Positions 1 through 13,010 of a DNA stretch of 64,000 nt are shown piece after piece; the first letter of the stretch is position 1; each line of letters begins with the position of its first letter. Position numbers and translations under genes: made by a program. This DNA is from Rotaria socialis (lineage: Eukaryota; Rotifera; Eurotatoria; Philodinida; Philodinidae): positions 124,001-188,000 of the forward strand of contig CAJNYU010000038.1 of NCBI GenBank assembly GCA_905331475.1, given 5' to 3'. Under the pieces are notes generated by a model, which was not told the origin of the DNA, did not search any database, and saw only the letters and a list, made by a program, of their open reading frames with translations.

Positions 1-1093
1 TGCAATACATCATACTGAAAATGACATAGTTCAGGGAGAATTAAAGTGTGAAGAACTTTCTTGGGTCATACTTTGAATGTTTTCATAGTGCCAGGTTGAT
101 CAAGATTTTCAAAGATAGCTTCTTTTGATTTTGCACGTACTTCAACAAGATTCAGTCGAGTATTTAATTGAATATTTCTACAAAATAATTGATTTATGTA
201 AAAAAAATAGTTATCTATTTACAACGGACCGTTCTTTGACGATCTCCATTAAAGCAGCTGCATATTTTTTAACGCCGAAAATCACGGGTAATGACGTATT
301 ATACATAACCGTTATTTTATCACGTACATTATTCTAAATTCACAGGAGATAGAAAAAATTAGTATCAACAAAACATTCTTCTCCTACCCTTCGGAATAAA
401 TCTTCAGCAAGATACATAATTTTTTGTGGTGCTCCTGGACATTTGATAGGCATCATTGGAAATGTAAATATTGCTTGACCACCACGAAAATTATTCAGTG
501 TGTTAAAAACATTGCGAACATATTTCCTAGTATAGATACTAATGACATGTTGTGGATCATTGTCCAACGCATCAACAGCTCCTTTGATTTTATCGAAGTT
601 CATTTCTATACCAGCAGCAACAATCAAATATTCATAGCTGATCTAATATAAAGAAAAATCCTAATGATTTTTCCGATAATCTCAACTTTAAATCTCTGTA
701 CTTTTCTGCCATCATCCAATTGAACAAGATTTTTTTCTGGTTCAATTTTATTAGCGTATGATTGAATCCATGTTGTATTTTGTGGAATAAATTGTGATTG
801 TGGTTTTTCAAGCTCTTCAGCTGTTTTTAAACCTGCACCAACTAATGTCCAACCTGGTTGATAAATATGTGTCTATTAGGACAAAAAAAATTACATTACT
901 AAGGTTAAAAATATTTTCTGTGATTAAAACGTACGTCATTCTTATCAATAATAGCTATGCTATCTTTTGGTAGCTTCTTTGCAAGTTTCGATGCACATGC
1001 GAGTCCACCGCATCCAGCACCAATGACAACTAATTTGTAATGATTTTGTTGAGTTGATAATCGACGAACGATGATATGAAATACAGAATTCAT
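1..1093 (-). CDS. SQOR: Sulfide:quinone oxidoreductase, mitochondrial (3' end outside window)
   Basis: Inner-membrane flavoprotein that oxidises hydrogen sulfide and passes electrons to ubiquinone. The start at 1093 gives a short basic, hydroxylated leader (MNSVFHIIVRRLST) that looks like a mitochondrial presequence. It is followed by the FAD dinucleotide-binding motif GAGCGGLACASKL. Successive exons read YQPGWTLVGAG, then AAGIEMNFDKIKGAVDALDN, then IFTFPMMPIKCPGAPQK, whose Cys matches the catalytic Cys of animal SQOR, then NTSLPVIFGVKKYA, then NLVEVRAKSKEAIFENLD. The last visible exon (14-1) begins YDVL, matching the family's YEMLH, and runs off the window. An in-frame Met also exists at 1129, but 1093 gives the better leader. 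Introns are about 50-60 bp. Nothing looks broken; the C-terminal membrane-anchoring part and the second catalytic Cys are not in the window. Confidence 0.93.
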
Positions 1094-1381
1094 TTCTTGC
1101 CTTTTGCCTACCCTGTTTTTTTTTTGCAATGTAAGATTGCTTCTCCTTCCTCTTCGTGTTGCCTAATAAATATCAGTCGTTCTTTTCTTTTTCTCTTTGC
1201 GTTCTTCCCAAGACGAGCACATACGTGCACTGAATGATCAAGGGCATCGAAAATGAGTACAATAACCTCAACATCATGGGTTTATCGTTTCTTTTTGTTG
1301 ACAAAAAAAATTTCAGCAAATTTCAAATAACAGATTTCATATTGATAATAAAATTTATTTGAATAACAATAAACCTATATA

Positions 1382-3535
1382 TTAATTTCTTTTCTTTCCA
1401 TACAATTGCTCAAGAAAAAGCCCAAGAAAAACTAGTACTGTTCCACACATTTGCCGGAATGTTATTGGATTTCCGAAGATTAATATTGAACATAGTATTG
1501 TAAAAAATTTACGCGTCGTCGTAAAAATTGAGCATGTCAGCGGGCCAAACCATTCAATAGTGAGAAAAATAAAATTCTATAAAAATTAAAATGAAAAGAA
1601 AATTTCAACGAAATATTTCACTTACTTGACCCATTGCACCAGTTATACCGAGTAAAAATATATTGGAAATAACATATGGATATGTTTTAAGGAATTCAAT
1701 TAAACTATAAAATTCACCCGTTGCAATTATGCCTATCGATGCCCATAGACACGACCAGGTATTCATTGCAAACATCATATGATAAGCTTGTACTTTATGC
1801 TTATCACGAATTTTATCTTGTATTCCACCCGTCAGACCATCGAAGACAAGCGAAACAAACTGAATCAAAAATATTTAATTGCTTTATTTTTTTGAGTGAC
1901 CATTATTTTGTTTATAATTCATTATGATACTTCGTTTTTTAGGAAATTCCGACATGTGTTAGCGAACGATATTAAAAGGAACTGACTTTTTTAGATCTAT
2001 ATGAAAAATAATATATAATTGTAATAATCAGTTTTTAAAAGACTGGGTTTTTAAATCGAAAAATCACCTTAGAAAAATGATTTTATTTATTCTAATTAAA
2101 GAATAAAAAATAATTTCTAACAAAATTTATATGCAGACAAGACCAAAATAATAAATAGTAAAACGTATGTCAATCTAATCAAGACGGAAACAATGCAAGA
2201 AAAAGAACCTGTACCATTAAATACAAATGATTTGATCATATGAGAAAAAAAACATCATCTGTCGTACAGAACGTTTATCACTGATTTCCTTTGTGTTATA
2301 GACTGAGATGAAAATAACTCACGCATTCATGTCATAGGTAAAGCTTAGAAAATGCTACTTGATATGATTTTTTTATGACATTTTAGCATAAACGGCAAGT
2401 TCATTAGATTTTAGAACTCTACTGCAACGGTAAGTTCTCTCATAAATGGTAGTTATGAAATTCATCAAAGAAAATTGTAATCTAATTTATTTATTTTTAC
2501 TATTCAATCTATTCTTCGAATTATATTTCGGCGATCTATCACTTTGGTGATATGACTATCAGCAATCTTCGCTTCAACAGTTGAAGATAATTATCTAACG
2601 TTAGTATTACAAGGTAAGCTTTCAACGTTTTGCACGGTGGAAAAAAAAATATATATATTATGGATAACGTACCAAAAGAAATTCCCCAATACCAAATATT
2701 TCACCTGCTTCAATTATTTTCGTTGTCTCTTTAGGTTCTTTGTACATAAATAAAACCACTCCTGAAAAAATTATCATAACCGTAAAAAATTAACATAAAT
2801 TATTTTCGTCATACCAAGTACAATTAATAAAACATAAAAGTATTTCTCTAACGGATATCGTTTTCTAGCTACTAGTACACCTAATAACATTACTGGAACA
2901 GGCTTCACTGATTTGCCTAAAACCTGTGTTCACAGAAAAGAAAAAAGAATTCATTGATATTAGATCATAAATAGCAATCCTAAAATTTTACCTGCATTGG
3001 ATAACTAACGAATTCTAAAGCATAATTACTTGAAAGCATTGCAAATAAATATGTAAATGATGAGAATGCATACATTTTCGAAGGTGTTGAATCTCGATGA
3101 CTTTTACAGAATATCAAAACTATTTTAAAAACAAGTCATTTATTACAGCAAAAAAAAGTTTCCTTTACACAACATACTTATTTTTGATACAACTGCGTTA
3201 AAGACACATAGAAAAAAAACAAGCGATAAAATAAATGTAAATTTGTCATGTTTTCCATAGGTTCCTTTGACTCTAAATAATTAATTTAACTGTTTAAAAT
3301 AAAATAATTTCAACAAATCTTACATTGATTCTTGTACAATACCAAAAATAAGATAGGAAACAAATATTCCAAGAAAACAAGTAAATAATTTTACTGATTT
3401 TGAATTGAAAAGTTTTAGGAATTTATAGGAACGAACAGTTAAACCGTCACGAAAATGTTCATGCTGATGAGCATTATCGTGTTCATCTTGAAAAACTAAG
3501 CATGGCGGAAACAATTCAAGATTTGCTGCAGCCAT
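1382..3535 (-). CDS. SLC35B1: SLC35B1-type ER nucleotide-sugar/nucleotide transporter
   Basis: Multi-pass transporter of the SLC35B family. Exons in order carry: an N-terminal exon (start [11 protein letters not shown]) ending in a first membrane segment and [22 protein letters not shown] plus a second segment; the family signature [16 protein letters not shown] followed by [10 protein letters not shown]; an exon with [10 protein letters not shown]; the exon [19 protein letters not shown] with [10 protein letters not shown]; and a last exon [20 protein letters not shown]. The C-terminus fits the KKxx ER-retrieval signal, as expected for SLC35B1, which exchanges nucleotides or nucleotide sugars across the ER membrane. 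One intron (about 1866-2672) is near 800 bp; the rest are short. The start lies only 227 bp from the divergent AP3D1 start. SLC35B2/B3 PAPS transporters are the alternative, but the loop and tail motifs fit B1 better. Confidence 0.88.
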
Positions 3536-3762
3536 ACTTAGTTGTTGTTTTTCTTTTCCACCGATCACTTCTACATGGTAATAAACTACTAAAATATGGA
3601 GCGAAGGGACATACATGATCAGCTGGAAAAAAAATATACGAATGAAATCGCATGACATCTATCATAAGGATATGAAAAAGGAAAATGATAATGATCAATG
3701 GTTGATGAACTATCTTGGCTTGAAGAAATGTGTTTCTATTACATTTATTTTATGTAAATATA

Positions 3763-6700
3763 ATGCCGACAACAATGGACCAAGTGGTGAAAAAGGCTAA
3801 AGACAGTTTTGGACCTATGTTTGATAAAAGCTTACATGATCTTGTTCGAGGAATTCGAAATCATAAAGAAAATGAAGTAATATAATTAACAATGGACGTT
3901 TTTTTTTCTTTAAAAAGTTTCTTTCGAATATTTTAGGCAAAATATATTAATGAAGCTATCGATGAAATTAAACAAGAACTTAAACAAGAAAATATAGCAA
4001 TTAAAGCAAATGCTGTTAATAAATTAACTTATGTAATAAAAATACAAAAATAATTTTATGATTCATATTTTTTTGTTTAAGCTTCAAATGTTGGGTTATG
4101 ATATATCATGGAGTTCATTTAATGTTATTGAAGTAATGAGTTCAAATAAATTTACATTTAAAGTAAGTTTTCGAAAGAAAGATTTTTTTCCTTCCAATTT
4201 GAAAAGAAAATGGAAAGTATTTTAAGAGATAAATAAACGTTGATCACACTCAGTATTATTTTTCGTATAGAAATTGCTATTTCGGAATGGGAATAATATC
4301 CTCTGAGCTGGTTTTTACTTCCGTATAAGTTGAATATCTTTTTGCTTTAGCGTATTGGTTATTTGGCTGCTTCGCAAAGTTTTCACGAAGGAACTGATGT
4401 ATTAATGTTAACAACAAATATGATCCGAAAAGTAAATTGTTTTCATTCTGCGTATATTTTTATCATGAAATTTCTCTAGGATTTGAATAGTTCATCTATG
4501 TATGAAGTTGGAATTGCTATGAGTGGTCTTTCATGCTTTATTAATGCTGATCTTGCAAGAGATTTGGCAAATGATATAATGAGTCTTGTAAGAAACAATC
4601 TTTTTTTTTCTTATCAATTTTTACATCAATAAATTTCAGATGACATCAACAAAACCATATATTCGTAAACGAGCTGTTCTACTTCTATATAAAGTATTTT
4701 TAAATAATCCTGATGCACTCAAACCAGCATTTCCACGTTTACGTGAAAAACTCGAAGATCCTGATCCAGGTTCGCTAATCGATAATCAAAAATACGTCAA
4801 GATAATGTTTGTTTTCTACTTTTGTAGGTGTTCAAGCAGCAGCTGTTAATGTTATTTGCGAATTAGCAAGACGTAATCCAAAAAATTACCTTCCATTAGC
4901 ACCAATATTCTTCCGTCTTATGACAACATCAGCAAACAATTGGGTATTAATAAAAATTATTAAATTGGTATGATGATAGATGAAATTTTCTTTACTGTCA
5001 TTGTTTTGGACCATCACTTTTTCGTTTTAGTTCGGTGCATTGACACCATTAGAACCAAGATTAGGAAAAAAATTAATTGAACCATTAACAAATTTAATTC
5101 ATAGTACATCAGCAATGTCTTTACTCTACGAATGTATTAATACTGTAATTGCTGGTAAATAAAAAAGAAAGATCGCTATGAATTGAATTGAATTTTTTTG
5201 CTTTGTAAGTTCTTGTTTCGATTTCATCTGGTTTACCGAATCATAATGCATCAATTCAATTATGTGTTCAAAAGCTTCGAATACTTATTGAAGATTCTGA
5301 TCAAAATTGTAAGAAATAAATTTACATATGTCAGATAAATATTTTTTGTATTTAGTAAAATACCTTGGTTTACTGGCAATGTCAAAAATTTTACAAACAC
5401 ATCCAAAGAGTGTACAAGCGCATCATGATTTGATTATGCTCTGTCTCGATGACAAAGATGAATCTATTCGTCTACGAGCACTTGATCTTCTAACTGGAAT
5501 GGTAAGAAAAATGTTTCATATAGAAAAAATATCTAATATGATTGTAATCAAATTAAAAAGGTATCAAGAAAAAATCTAATGGATGTAGTACGTAAATTAA
5601 TGGTTCACATGAGTAAAGCCGAAGGAACACATTATCGAGATGAATTGTTATCGAAAGTTATTGATATTTGCAGTCAAAGTGATTATCAACATATAACAAA
5701 TTTTGAATGGTTAGTTTTTTGTCAATCGGGTTTTGTTTCTGATGAACTGCAAATTATCTATTTCTATAGGTATATAAGTATTTTGGTTGAATTGACTCGT
5801 CTTGAAGGTACAAAACATGGAAGTCTTATAGCATTACAATTACTCGATGTTGCTGTTCGTGTTGAATCAATACGAGAATTTGCTTGTAGTCAAATGGTAC
5901 GAAGATGAAAAAGCATTCCTACAGTTCTTTATAGATTTATTTCGTGTAGGCTGTTCTTCTTGAAAATGCTCATGTGTTTATTCATGGTTCAAATTCAACC
6001 AATGTTGCTGAAGTTTTATATGCAGCTGCATGGATTTGTGGAGAATTTAGTTCGTACGTATTTTATAAATAATAAAAAAACACATTCGGATTAAGAAAAT
6101 ATTTTTGTTTTGTTTTATTAGGAGCTTGAAAAATCCACAAAAAACGCTTGAAGCGATGTTGAATACAAAAGTGATATTATTTCCAGGTCATATTCAATCT
6201 GTTTATTATCAAAATATTCTGAAAATTATAACACACTTAATAATACAATCAGATAATAATGAACCAATGATTAAAGAACTTGTTTCATTATGTATTGAGA
6301 AAATGTCTGTATTTCTATCAAGTGGCGACGTTGAAGCACAAGAACGAGTATGTTGTTTTGATATTTTGTAGAAAAATTTCATGTCGATTGTTTATCTATT
6401 TAGGCAAGTGTCGTTTTAAATATTCTTAAATCGATATTAAAATTAATTGAAAAACATGAATTTAATGTTAATGAATTATCAGCACTTTTCGATGGGATTC
6501 TCAATCCCGTTGCTGGTAAAGCTCAACGAAAAGTTGCTGTACCCAATGGGTAAATGAAGAAATGTCGATTTTCTTCTTTTTGTTTTATAACCATCTTTTT
6601 TTAATTATAGTTTGGATTTGGATGCATGGATAAATGATCCACCATCAGATAGCGAAGATGAACCCGAAAAAAAACACAATCAATTTGTTGCAAGTTCAAC

Positions 6701-8762
6701 TTTATTTGCTGCTGATAATACGGAAAGTTATTATCATGGAAGTAACTTGGATTCGTACAGTGGAGATCAATCGGATTCGAGCAAACCAAAAAATTATGTT
6801 GAATTAACTAGCGACGAAATTGAACAACGGCGTGAAAATAGAAAACAAAGCGAAAAAATGAATCCATTCTATTTAAAAGATTCAGCCAAGGCGAATTTAG
6901 CTCCAAAAGTATTTCCTACTTAATTTTTTGTTTGCAACTTTAAATGAATTTGATTTATTTTTAGACTGAAGCATCACCGACGAACGCAAACAATGGTAGT
7001 CGCCTTCAGGCAACAGCATCGAAAGTAACAATACCGGCGAATTTACAATTGTCGCTTTCCGATCAATTATATCGTCAATCGAAAATTGACGAAGAAAATC
7101 GACGTTTAAAGAAAAAATCCAAATCCGATGGTGGATCATCGAAAAAAGGAAAGAAGAAAGGATCGAATACAACGAATGTCGACGATAACGAAGAAGATTT
7201 ATATCCAGTTATAAAAGTAACACGTGGCGGAGAACTACCCGAAGGTGTAACCGAAAGCGGCAATGAAGATAATGATAATGATGAACCTACGGGAAGAAAT
7301 AAAAAGCTTGATCCACATCGAGCACTTAATATTGACTTTGAAGAAAAGCCAATACAAAAAATGCAAACTCCACCGATTCAAATACAAGAACCAGTTGTAA
7401 AACCAATTGAAACTCCACCTGTAACAACAGAAAAACCAAAGAAACCAAAGAAAAAGAAAACGGTTGAAAAAGAAGAAAAATCATCGACATTTAAAACTAA
7501 ATCAAAACGAGAACGTAGCGATTATAAAGAATTATTATCGCCTGCTGATGATGAAAAAAAAGCCATTGCAACATCATCAAGTAATACAACGACAACAACA
7601 GCAACAATCATCGCCACCGAAGAGAAGCCAAAGAAAAAGAAAACCAAAGAAAAAAAATCAACAAATAATGAAAATTCAACACCATTTCTATTCGATATGA
7701 TGAGCGATGATATCAATGTATCGAGTGTAACTAGTCAACCTTGCCAAGAACAAAACATCTATAAACCAACAGCGAAATGCGATAACTTAACAATTGTAAG
7801 TATTGTTATTCTCTTTTAAACAGGGCATTTTCCCTCATGAACGAAATAATGTGCACTGTTATCTGGATATTAATTTTTACTTTAGGAAACTTCAATCATT
7901 CCAACACCAACAGCTGCCCAATTGGATGTAACATTCTTATTAAAAAATCTAACATCATCAATAATTGATCATATTGATGTTCATGTTATTGATAGTTTAA
8001 GTTCAAAATTACTCAATACCACAAGTCCAAATCATGTATCATTTCCATCGATTACACTTTTTCCAAATTCACAAAATTATATACATATTTATTTTGGTAT
8101 TACTGCTATTTCATTTCCACAAAAATTAAAAGCAACATTAACTTATTCAATAAATGTAAATTTCGAAAGAGAAACAAATGACTTGAAATTAAAAATTTTC
8201 TCATGTCTATTTAGAAGCCAACGAATGAAACCCAAACAGATAAGATTGAATTTAAAATTGATTTACCGTGCTCGCAATATTTACGCAAAAAGTCGCTTGA
8301 TTCGTGAGAATAGCTTTTTTGTTTGTTCAATTTTTAAATAAGATTTCTTTTTCAGCGACGGATTTGCTGATCTAATGAGCTCAGGCACTTTAACAATTCA
8401 ATCGCACGTTAGTATTTCATCATCTAGTCAAGATTTTTCATCGATAATTCGTGCAATTTGTCAATCATATCAATTAACTGGTTAGTTGAATCGAGTTTAA
8501 GTAATTCGAAGCGAACGTTTTTTTTTCCATTTCAGTTGTTGATCAAATAAATTCAGCTGCGTCATTATATTCCGAGACAATTCTCGGACATCCGATTGCT
8601 CTTTTATTTAAATCAACTGTGCGTATTAGAATTGTTTTGAATCAAAACTAAGTTTTTCTTCTTTTTAAGAATCCTCAGAATGGTATTTCAATTGATGGTA
8701 AATCAACGGAAACACATTTCCTATCAAATTTACTCGAAGAATTAAAAAATTTCGTCGAATGA
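3763..8762 (+). CDS. AP3D1: AP-3 adaptor complex subunit delta
   Basis: Large subunit of the AP-3 coat that sorts cargo from endosomes/TGN to lysosome-related compartments. Exon 1 reads MPTTMDQVVKKAKDSFGPMF, then LHDLVRGIRNHKENE. Later exons carry near-invariant delta-adaptin blocks: YINEAIDEIKQELKQENIAI, KLTYLQMLGYDISW, FKRIGYLAASQSFHEGTDV, KLEDPDPGVQAAAVNVICEL, FGALTPLEPRLGKKLIEPL and KYLGLLAMSKILQTHPKSV. This is the HEAT-repeat trunk. After it come the AP3D1-type hinge LDLDAWINDPPSDSEDE with NPFYLKDSA, a Lys-rich low-complexity region (about 7050-7700), and a C-terminal ear ending NLLEELKNFVE. About 20 introns, mostly 50-70 bp. Estimated length is 1,150-1,200 residues, close to the vertebrate protein. 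No disruption seen. First of four co-directional genes. Confidence 0.95.
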
Positions 8763-9104
8763 TAATTTTTAGTCAAGTCTTGTTTTTTGTTCCTGGTTGC
8801 ATTCCATGTACTTTTTAATCCTTTTTTCCTTGGACAATATTAATTAAAACAGTAATTTTTACCTTTAATTCACATGGCAATATCTTTTTCTTGTCTATGT
8901 ATCAGATAGAAACAAACAAAAAATATAATTAATTTTCTGGCACAGACCGATTCCTAAATGAATATTTTCTTGTTCCAAATGATTGTAGTCAATTTGTGTG
9001 TTTTTTCCTTTTTTTTTTAATTATTTCATTTCCATGATTATGCTGTGTAAAAATTATGAAAATTCAAGACGAATATATATTTAATCAGTATTGATTTTTT
9101 TCAG
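8763..9104 (+). other. AP3D1-THOC1 intergenic spacer with acceptor abutting the next ATG
   Basis: AT-rich 342 bp with no ORF. It ends in a T-rich tract and CAG at 9102-9104, immediately followed by the THOC1 ATG. This is either the acceptor of an unseen 5' UTR intron or a spliced-leader trans-splice site. Confidence 0.5.
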
Positions 9105-12100
9105 ATGATTGAAAAAAATTCGTCTTCGTTTGAATTCATAAGACAAAATGTTGAAGTAAGACAAATAGATTTTTGAGAAATAACAAAAGAAAACTTTTTA
9201 TGTTTTTATAGGTTGATCTGAAAAAATATGAATGGGACACGCAAAAAGTTCGTGACGTTATTAACACGTAAGTCAATGAATTTCACCGATGAAGAACGAA
9301 ACTAACTATGAATATTTTGTGAACGGAACAGAAAATTATTCATTGTTAAATTTCGATTTGAAACTTAATACGATGTCTATTACAACGATGATTAAAGAAT
9401 GCTGCTCAGATAATGGCAAATCGAAAACTAGACTTTCTGTTGATCGTAAGGGAAACTTGGAAATGTATTACTGTGCGTTTCCAGTGTGTACGAAACGATG
9501 CGTTGCGAGTCTAAAACAATCGATTCTGTCTTAGAATGGAAGAAGACGCACACGCACACTCATCATCGACAGTTGATTAAACCTGTCTCGAGATGCATAT
9601 TTGAATAATCCTATTCTGACCTGTCTGATAAATCGATGTTTATGTCAAATAAGATTTCATTAAATGCAGGCAATATACAATATTTTTAGCTCTTTTAAAT
9701 AATGTTAATGGTTAACTTAGCTACGTCTTTGAAGAAAATAAAATATGTTAGGTCTAAACAACTACTTTAATTTCCAGTATGAATAGAGACGAAGAATGTT
9801 CTGTATCTAAACAGATCTGAATATTTATTCTAATTTTCCTTTAAATAGAAGCAAATCACCGGAATATCGTACAGCAGTTGAACATGCATTTCGATCTGTT
9901 CTCTTCGGTCTGATGGTAAGAACCCGTTTTCTATAATTTTCATTGAATGAATTTGTTTTTTTTTCTGTAGGAAAAACAATTAGAAACTACGCATGGTACG
10001 AATCTTGACGACATGGAAATGCCAACATTTGTTACTGATCAATTCTTAACAAATGTTCGGAAGTTGATTGGCTTTGCTATCGAAGCTGTTGATAATGGTT
10101 AGAAACGTTTTTAATTTTCTTTCGAAACCACGATCTGTGTCTTGTTTTCAGAACTTGCGGCAGCAACAATGCCTGTTTATTTATTTAACGATTTATTTAC
10201 TTATACAACAATTGATATTAGTGAGCAGATATTCGTTGTTATGGAGGAAAAAGCTTCTACATGGCGATCAGTAGGTTATCATTTCTATGAAATTTTCTTT
10301 TTCAAAACTATCTTTTTTTTTTCTAGACAATCTTTTTCCAGTCGGTTAAAAATATACTTTTACGAATGTGCAATGGTAAATAAATATTATCTTGTTTTTT
10401 TCATTCGAACTTGCCTTGATTAAATTTCATACTTCTAGATCTACTAAAGCGTTTATCTAAAACTCAAAAAACTGTCTTTTCTGGACGTATTTTGACATTT
10501 TTAGCACAACTTTTTCCTCTCAACGAAAAATCTGGTAAGACGAACGTTTTTGTGTTTTCGTAATTTATTTTTATTTATTTTTTCCATTCAGGCTTAAATC
10601 AAATAGGACATTTCAACACAGAAAATGTTACAAAACTCACTAAAACGAAACAAACAACGACACCAGTTGAAGAAGTTGAAGTTTGTTTTTGTAAAATTGT
10701 TTCGTTTAATTTTTAATTATGAATTTCATAGAAGGAAAAAAAAATGGAAGTTGATGAAGATGGTGAAATCCATGATTTGTAAGTTACTATGACCCGCACA
10801 TCCCATGCTAATAGCAATCCTATCTATTTTAGACATCAAAAAAGTTCAGCAGAATTCTATACAAATTTTTGGATATTACAAGACTTTTTTTCAAAACCTT
10901 TTCAACTTTGGGAACGAACATCATGGAATACTTTTGTGCACGTATGTTCTATTTCGTTGTCCTATTTCCTTATAGAAAATGTTTTTCATTTTAGAATACA
11001 AACCAAGTACTTGATGTTTTTACAAACAGCCAATTAGATAATGTTAAAACTGTTGCATCATCGGATGATTCCTTCTTTGCAAAATATTTAACAAGTGAAA
11101 AGGTTAGTGACTCATGTAAATGGCATTGAGCCGCTCTACGGGTCAGCGCACCATGCGAATCTTGGAGGATTTTAATAACTATTATATATTATATCTATTT
11201 TCGTCATTGATTCACATAGTTAAATTATATAGAAAAAGATGTCCTTTGAGAAATGCAAGACGAAGATGAATGCTACTCACAAACTTCTTTTCCTCATATT
11301 AAGCCCAATTAGAACCGAAGACTTTTTCGTACTGAGTTTCATGTAAATTGCTTTAGACTTCTACCATCTAAGTAATGATACGTTTAAAGTTGGAAGAAAT
11401 TATTTTCATCGATAGTCATAGTTACATAATTTATTTAGTTTCTAATCAAGAGTCATTCATCAGTCATCCGTTATTCTCAACTGATAAATCTTATTTGATT
11501 TTCACTACATTGAGATTGTTCGATAATAGCGGAATATTGTTACTATAAAAGAAAATTTGCTCTAGGTTTTTTTATTAAAATTAATTTTTTTGTTTATAGC
11601 TATTAGAACTTCAATTGAATGACGTAACATTTCGACAAAATATACTTGTTCAGTTTCTAATCATTTTCCAATATCTCGTTTTACCTGTAAAATTCAAACA
11701 ACCGCAACAATCACTCAACGATGAGCAATCTCAATGGGTTAAAAAGGCAACAAATCAAATCAATGATGTAAATTCAATAAAATATTAATTTCATTATAAT
11801 AAAGAAAACGAATTTTCTAGTTGTTAAAACAAACAGGATCCAATGCTGATGTATTCACAATTTGTATTCAGGTTAGACAATCAAATTGTATTAATTGACT
11901 TTCAATAAATAGTATTGATTTCAAATATGTAGCACATCCTTAAACGAGAAGAAATGTGGAATCTATGGAAAAATAACGGTTGTCCAGATTTTTCCAAAGC
12001 AAAACTTACCTTTCAAAAGCGAAGTGCCTCGCAAGCGGCAGCACCATATCGATTATCTGATACCATTCGGTAAGTTGACGATAGTATTTTTCTCATCATT

Positions 12101-12761
12101 AGACTTCGATTTTTGTTTTCTTAGACAATCAGTGCAACAAGCCTCAAAACGTCGTACAATGAATTTCGAGGATTTACGAAGTTCTAGTCAACAATTCATT
12201 CCATCCATTCGCCAATTCTTCGAACCAATGATTGAACAACTTCAAACTGTCACAGTAAAAACTCCAGCGACTGATTCTACTGACAATAAAGAACAAACAA
12301 CAAAAGATCTTGAAAAAGAGCGTGAAAAACTTTTACAACAAGATCCTTCACTTGTTTGGCGTGCACTACGTTTGTTAGCTCGTCAATCGCCATACTTTTT
12401 CGTTCATAACACTCAAACTGTGCCAAGTATGGCACAATTTCTTGTTTCAACATGTGAAAAAATTCGACGTGAATATATGTCATTATCAACAACAGCAACA
12501 GCCACATCGATCGCATCAGCTGCTCCAACCCCTCCACCAGCAACATCCACAACACACAATGAAGTCGACGATGAAGATACAACAATGGATGATGAGCCAC
12601 TAGAGAATCCACCGAGTACCGGTGAAAATACTAATACGGATCAAGAGATTGAAGAAGAAACAACAACGGCGACAACACCAACGGCTCCTAAAGTTGAAGA
12701 AGATGACGATGATGATAATCGTGATCGACGATTTTCATCAACAAAACGAACAACAAAATAA
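9105..12761 (+). CDS. THOC1: THO complex subunit 1 (HPR1 homologue)
   Basis: Core subunit of the THO/TREX complex, which couples transcription to mRNA packaging and nuclear export. Diagnostic blocks appear in order across short exons: [60 protein letters not shown], an acidic [12 protein letters not shown] segment, [47 protein letters not shown], and [19 protein letters not shown]. The C-terminal exon has [20 protein letters not shown], then a Thr/Glu/Asp-rich tail ending KRTTK. No clear death domain, present in vertebrate THOC1, is visible at the very end. Two long introns (about 9269-9848 and 11104-11599) contrast with the usual 50-60 bp; the 81-codon ORF in the first (9289-9534) looks incidental. 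The start follows directly after an acceptor-like CAG. Confidence 0.93.
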
Positions 12762-13010
12762 TTTCGCGTTTTCGTAAACCTTTTTTTCGTCTTCTTCTTG
12801 TTTGAACACGATACAAAATGTTATTGTATTTTTACTGAAAAAATTTCAATGAAAGAGAAACAAATATTCAATCAATTCTTGTCTTTAAATTCAGCCTGTT
12901 TCATCGTCGCTAAAACTTTTTCTACTGACACAAATCTTCCATTTTGATGATCAGTCTAATCTCGTTTGTGTGAGGAATTGAGCTTTTAGATTAAATTAAA
13001 AAAGAAAAAA

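Noticed and set aside
9289..9534. 81-codon ORF within THOC1 intron
   Set aside because: It lies inside a long intron, shows no family motif, and THOC1 coding continues cleanly across it.
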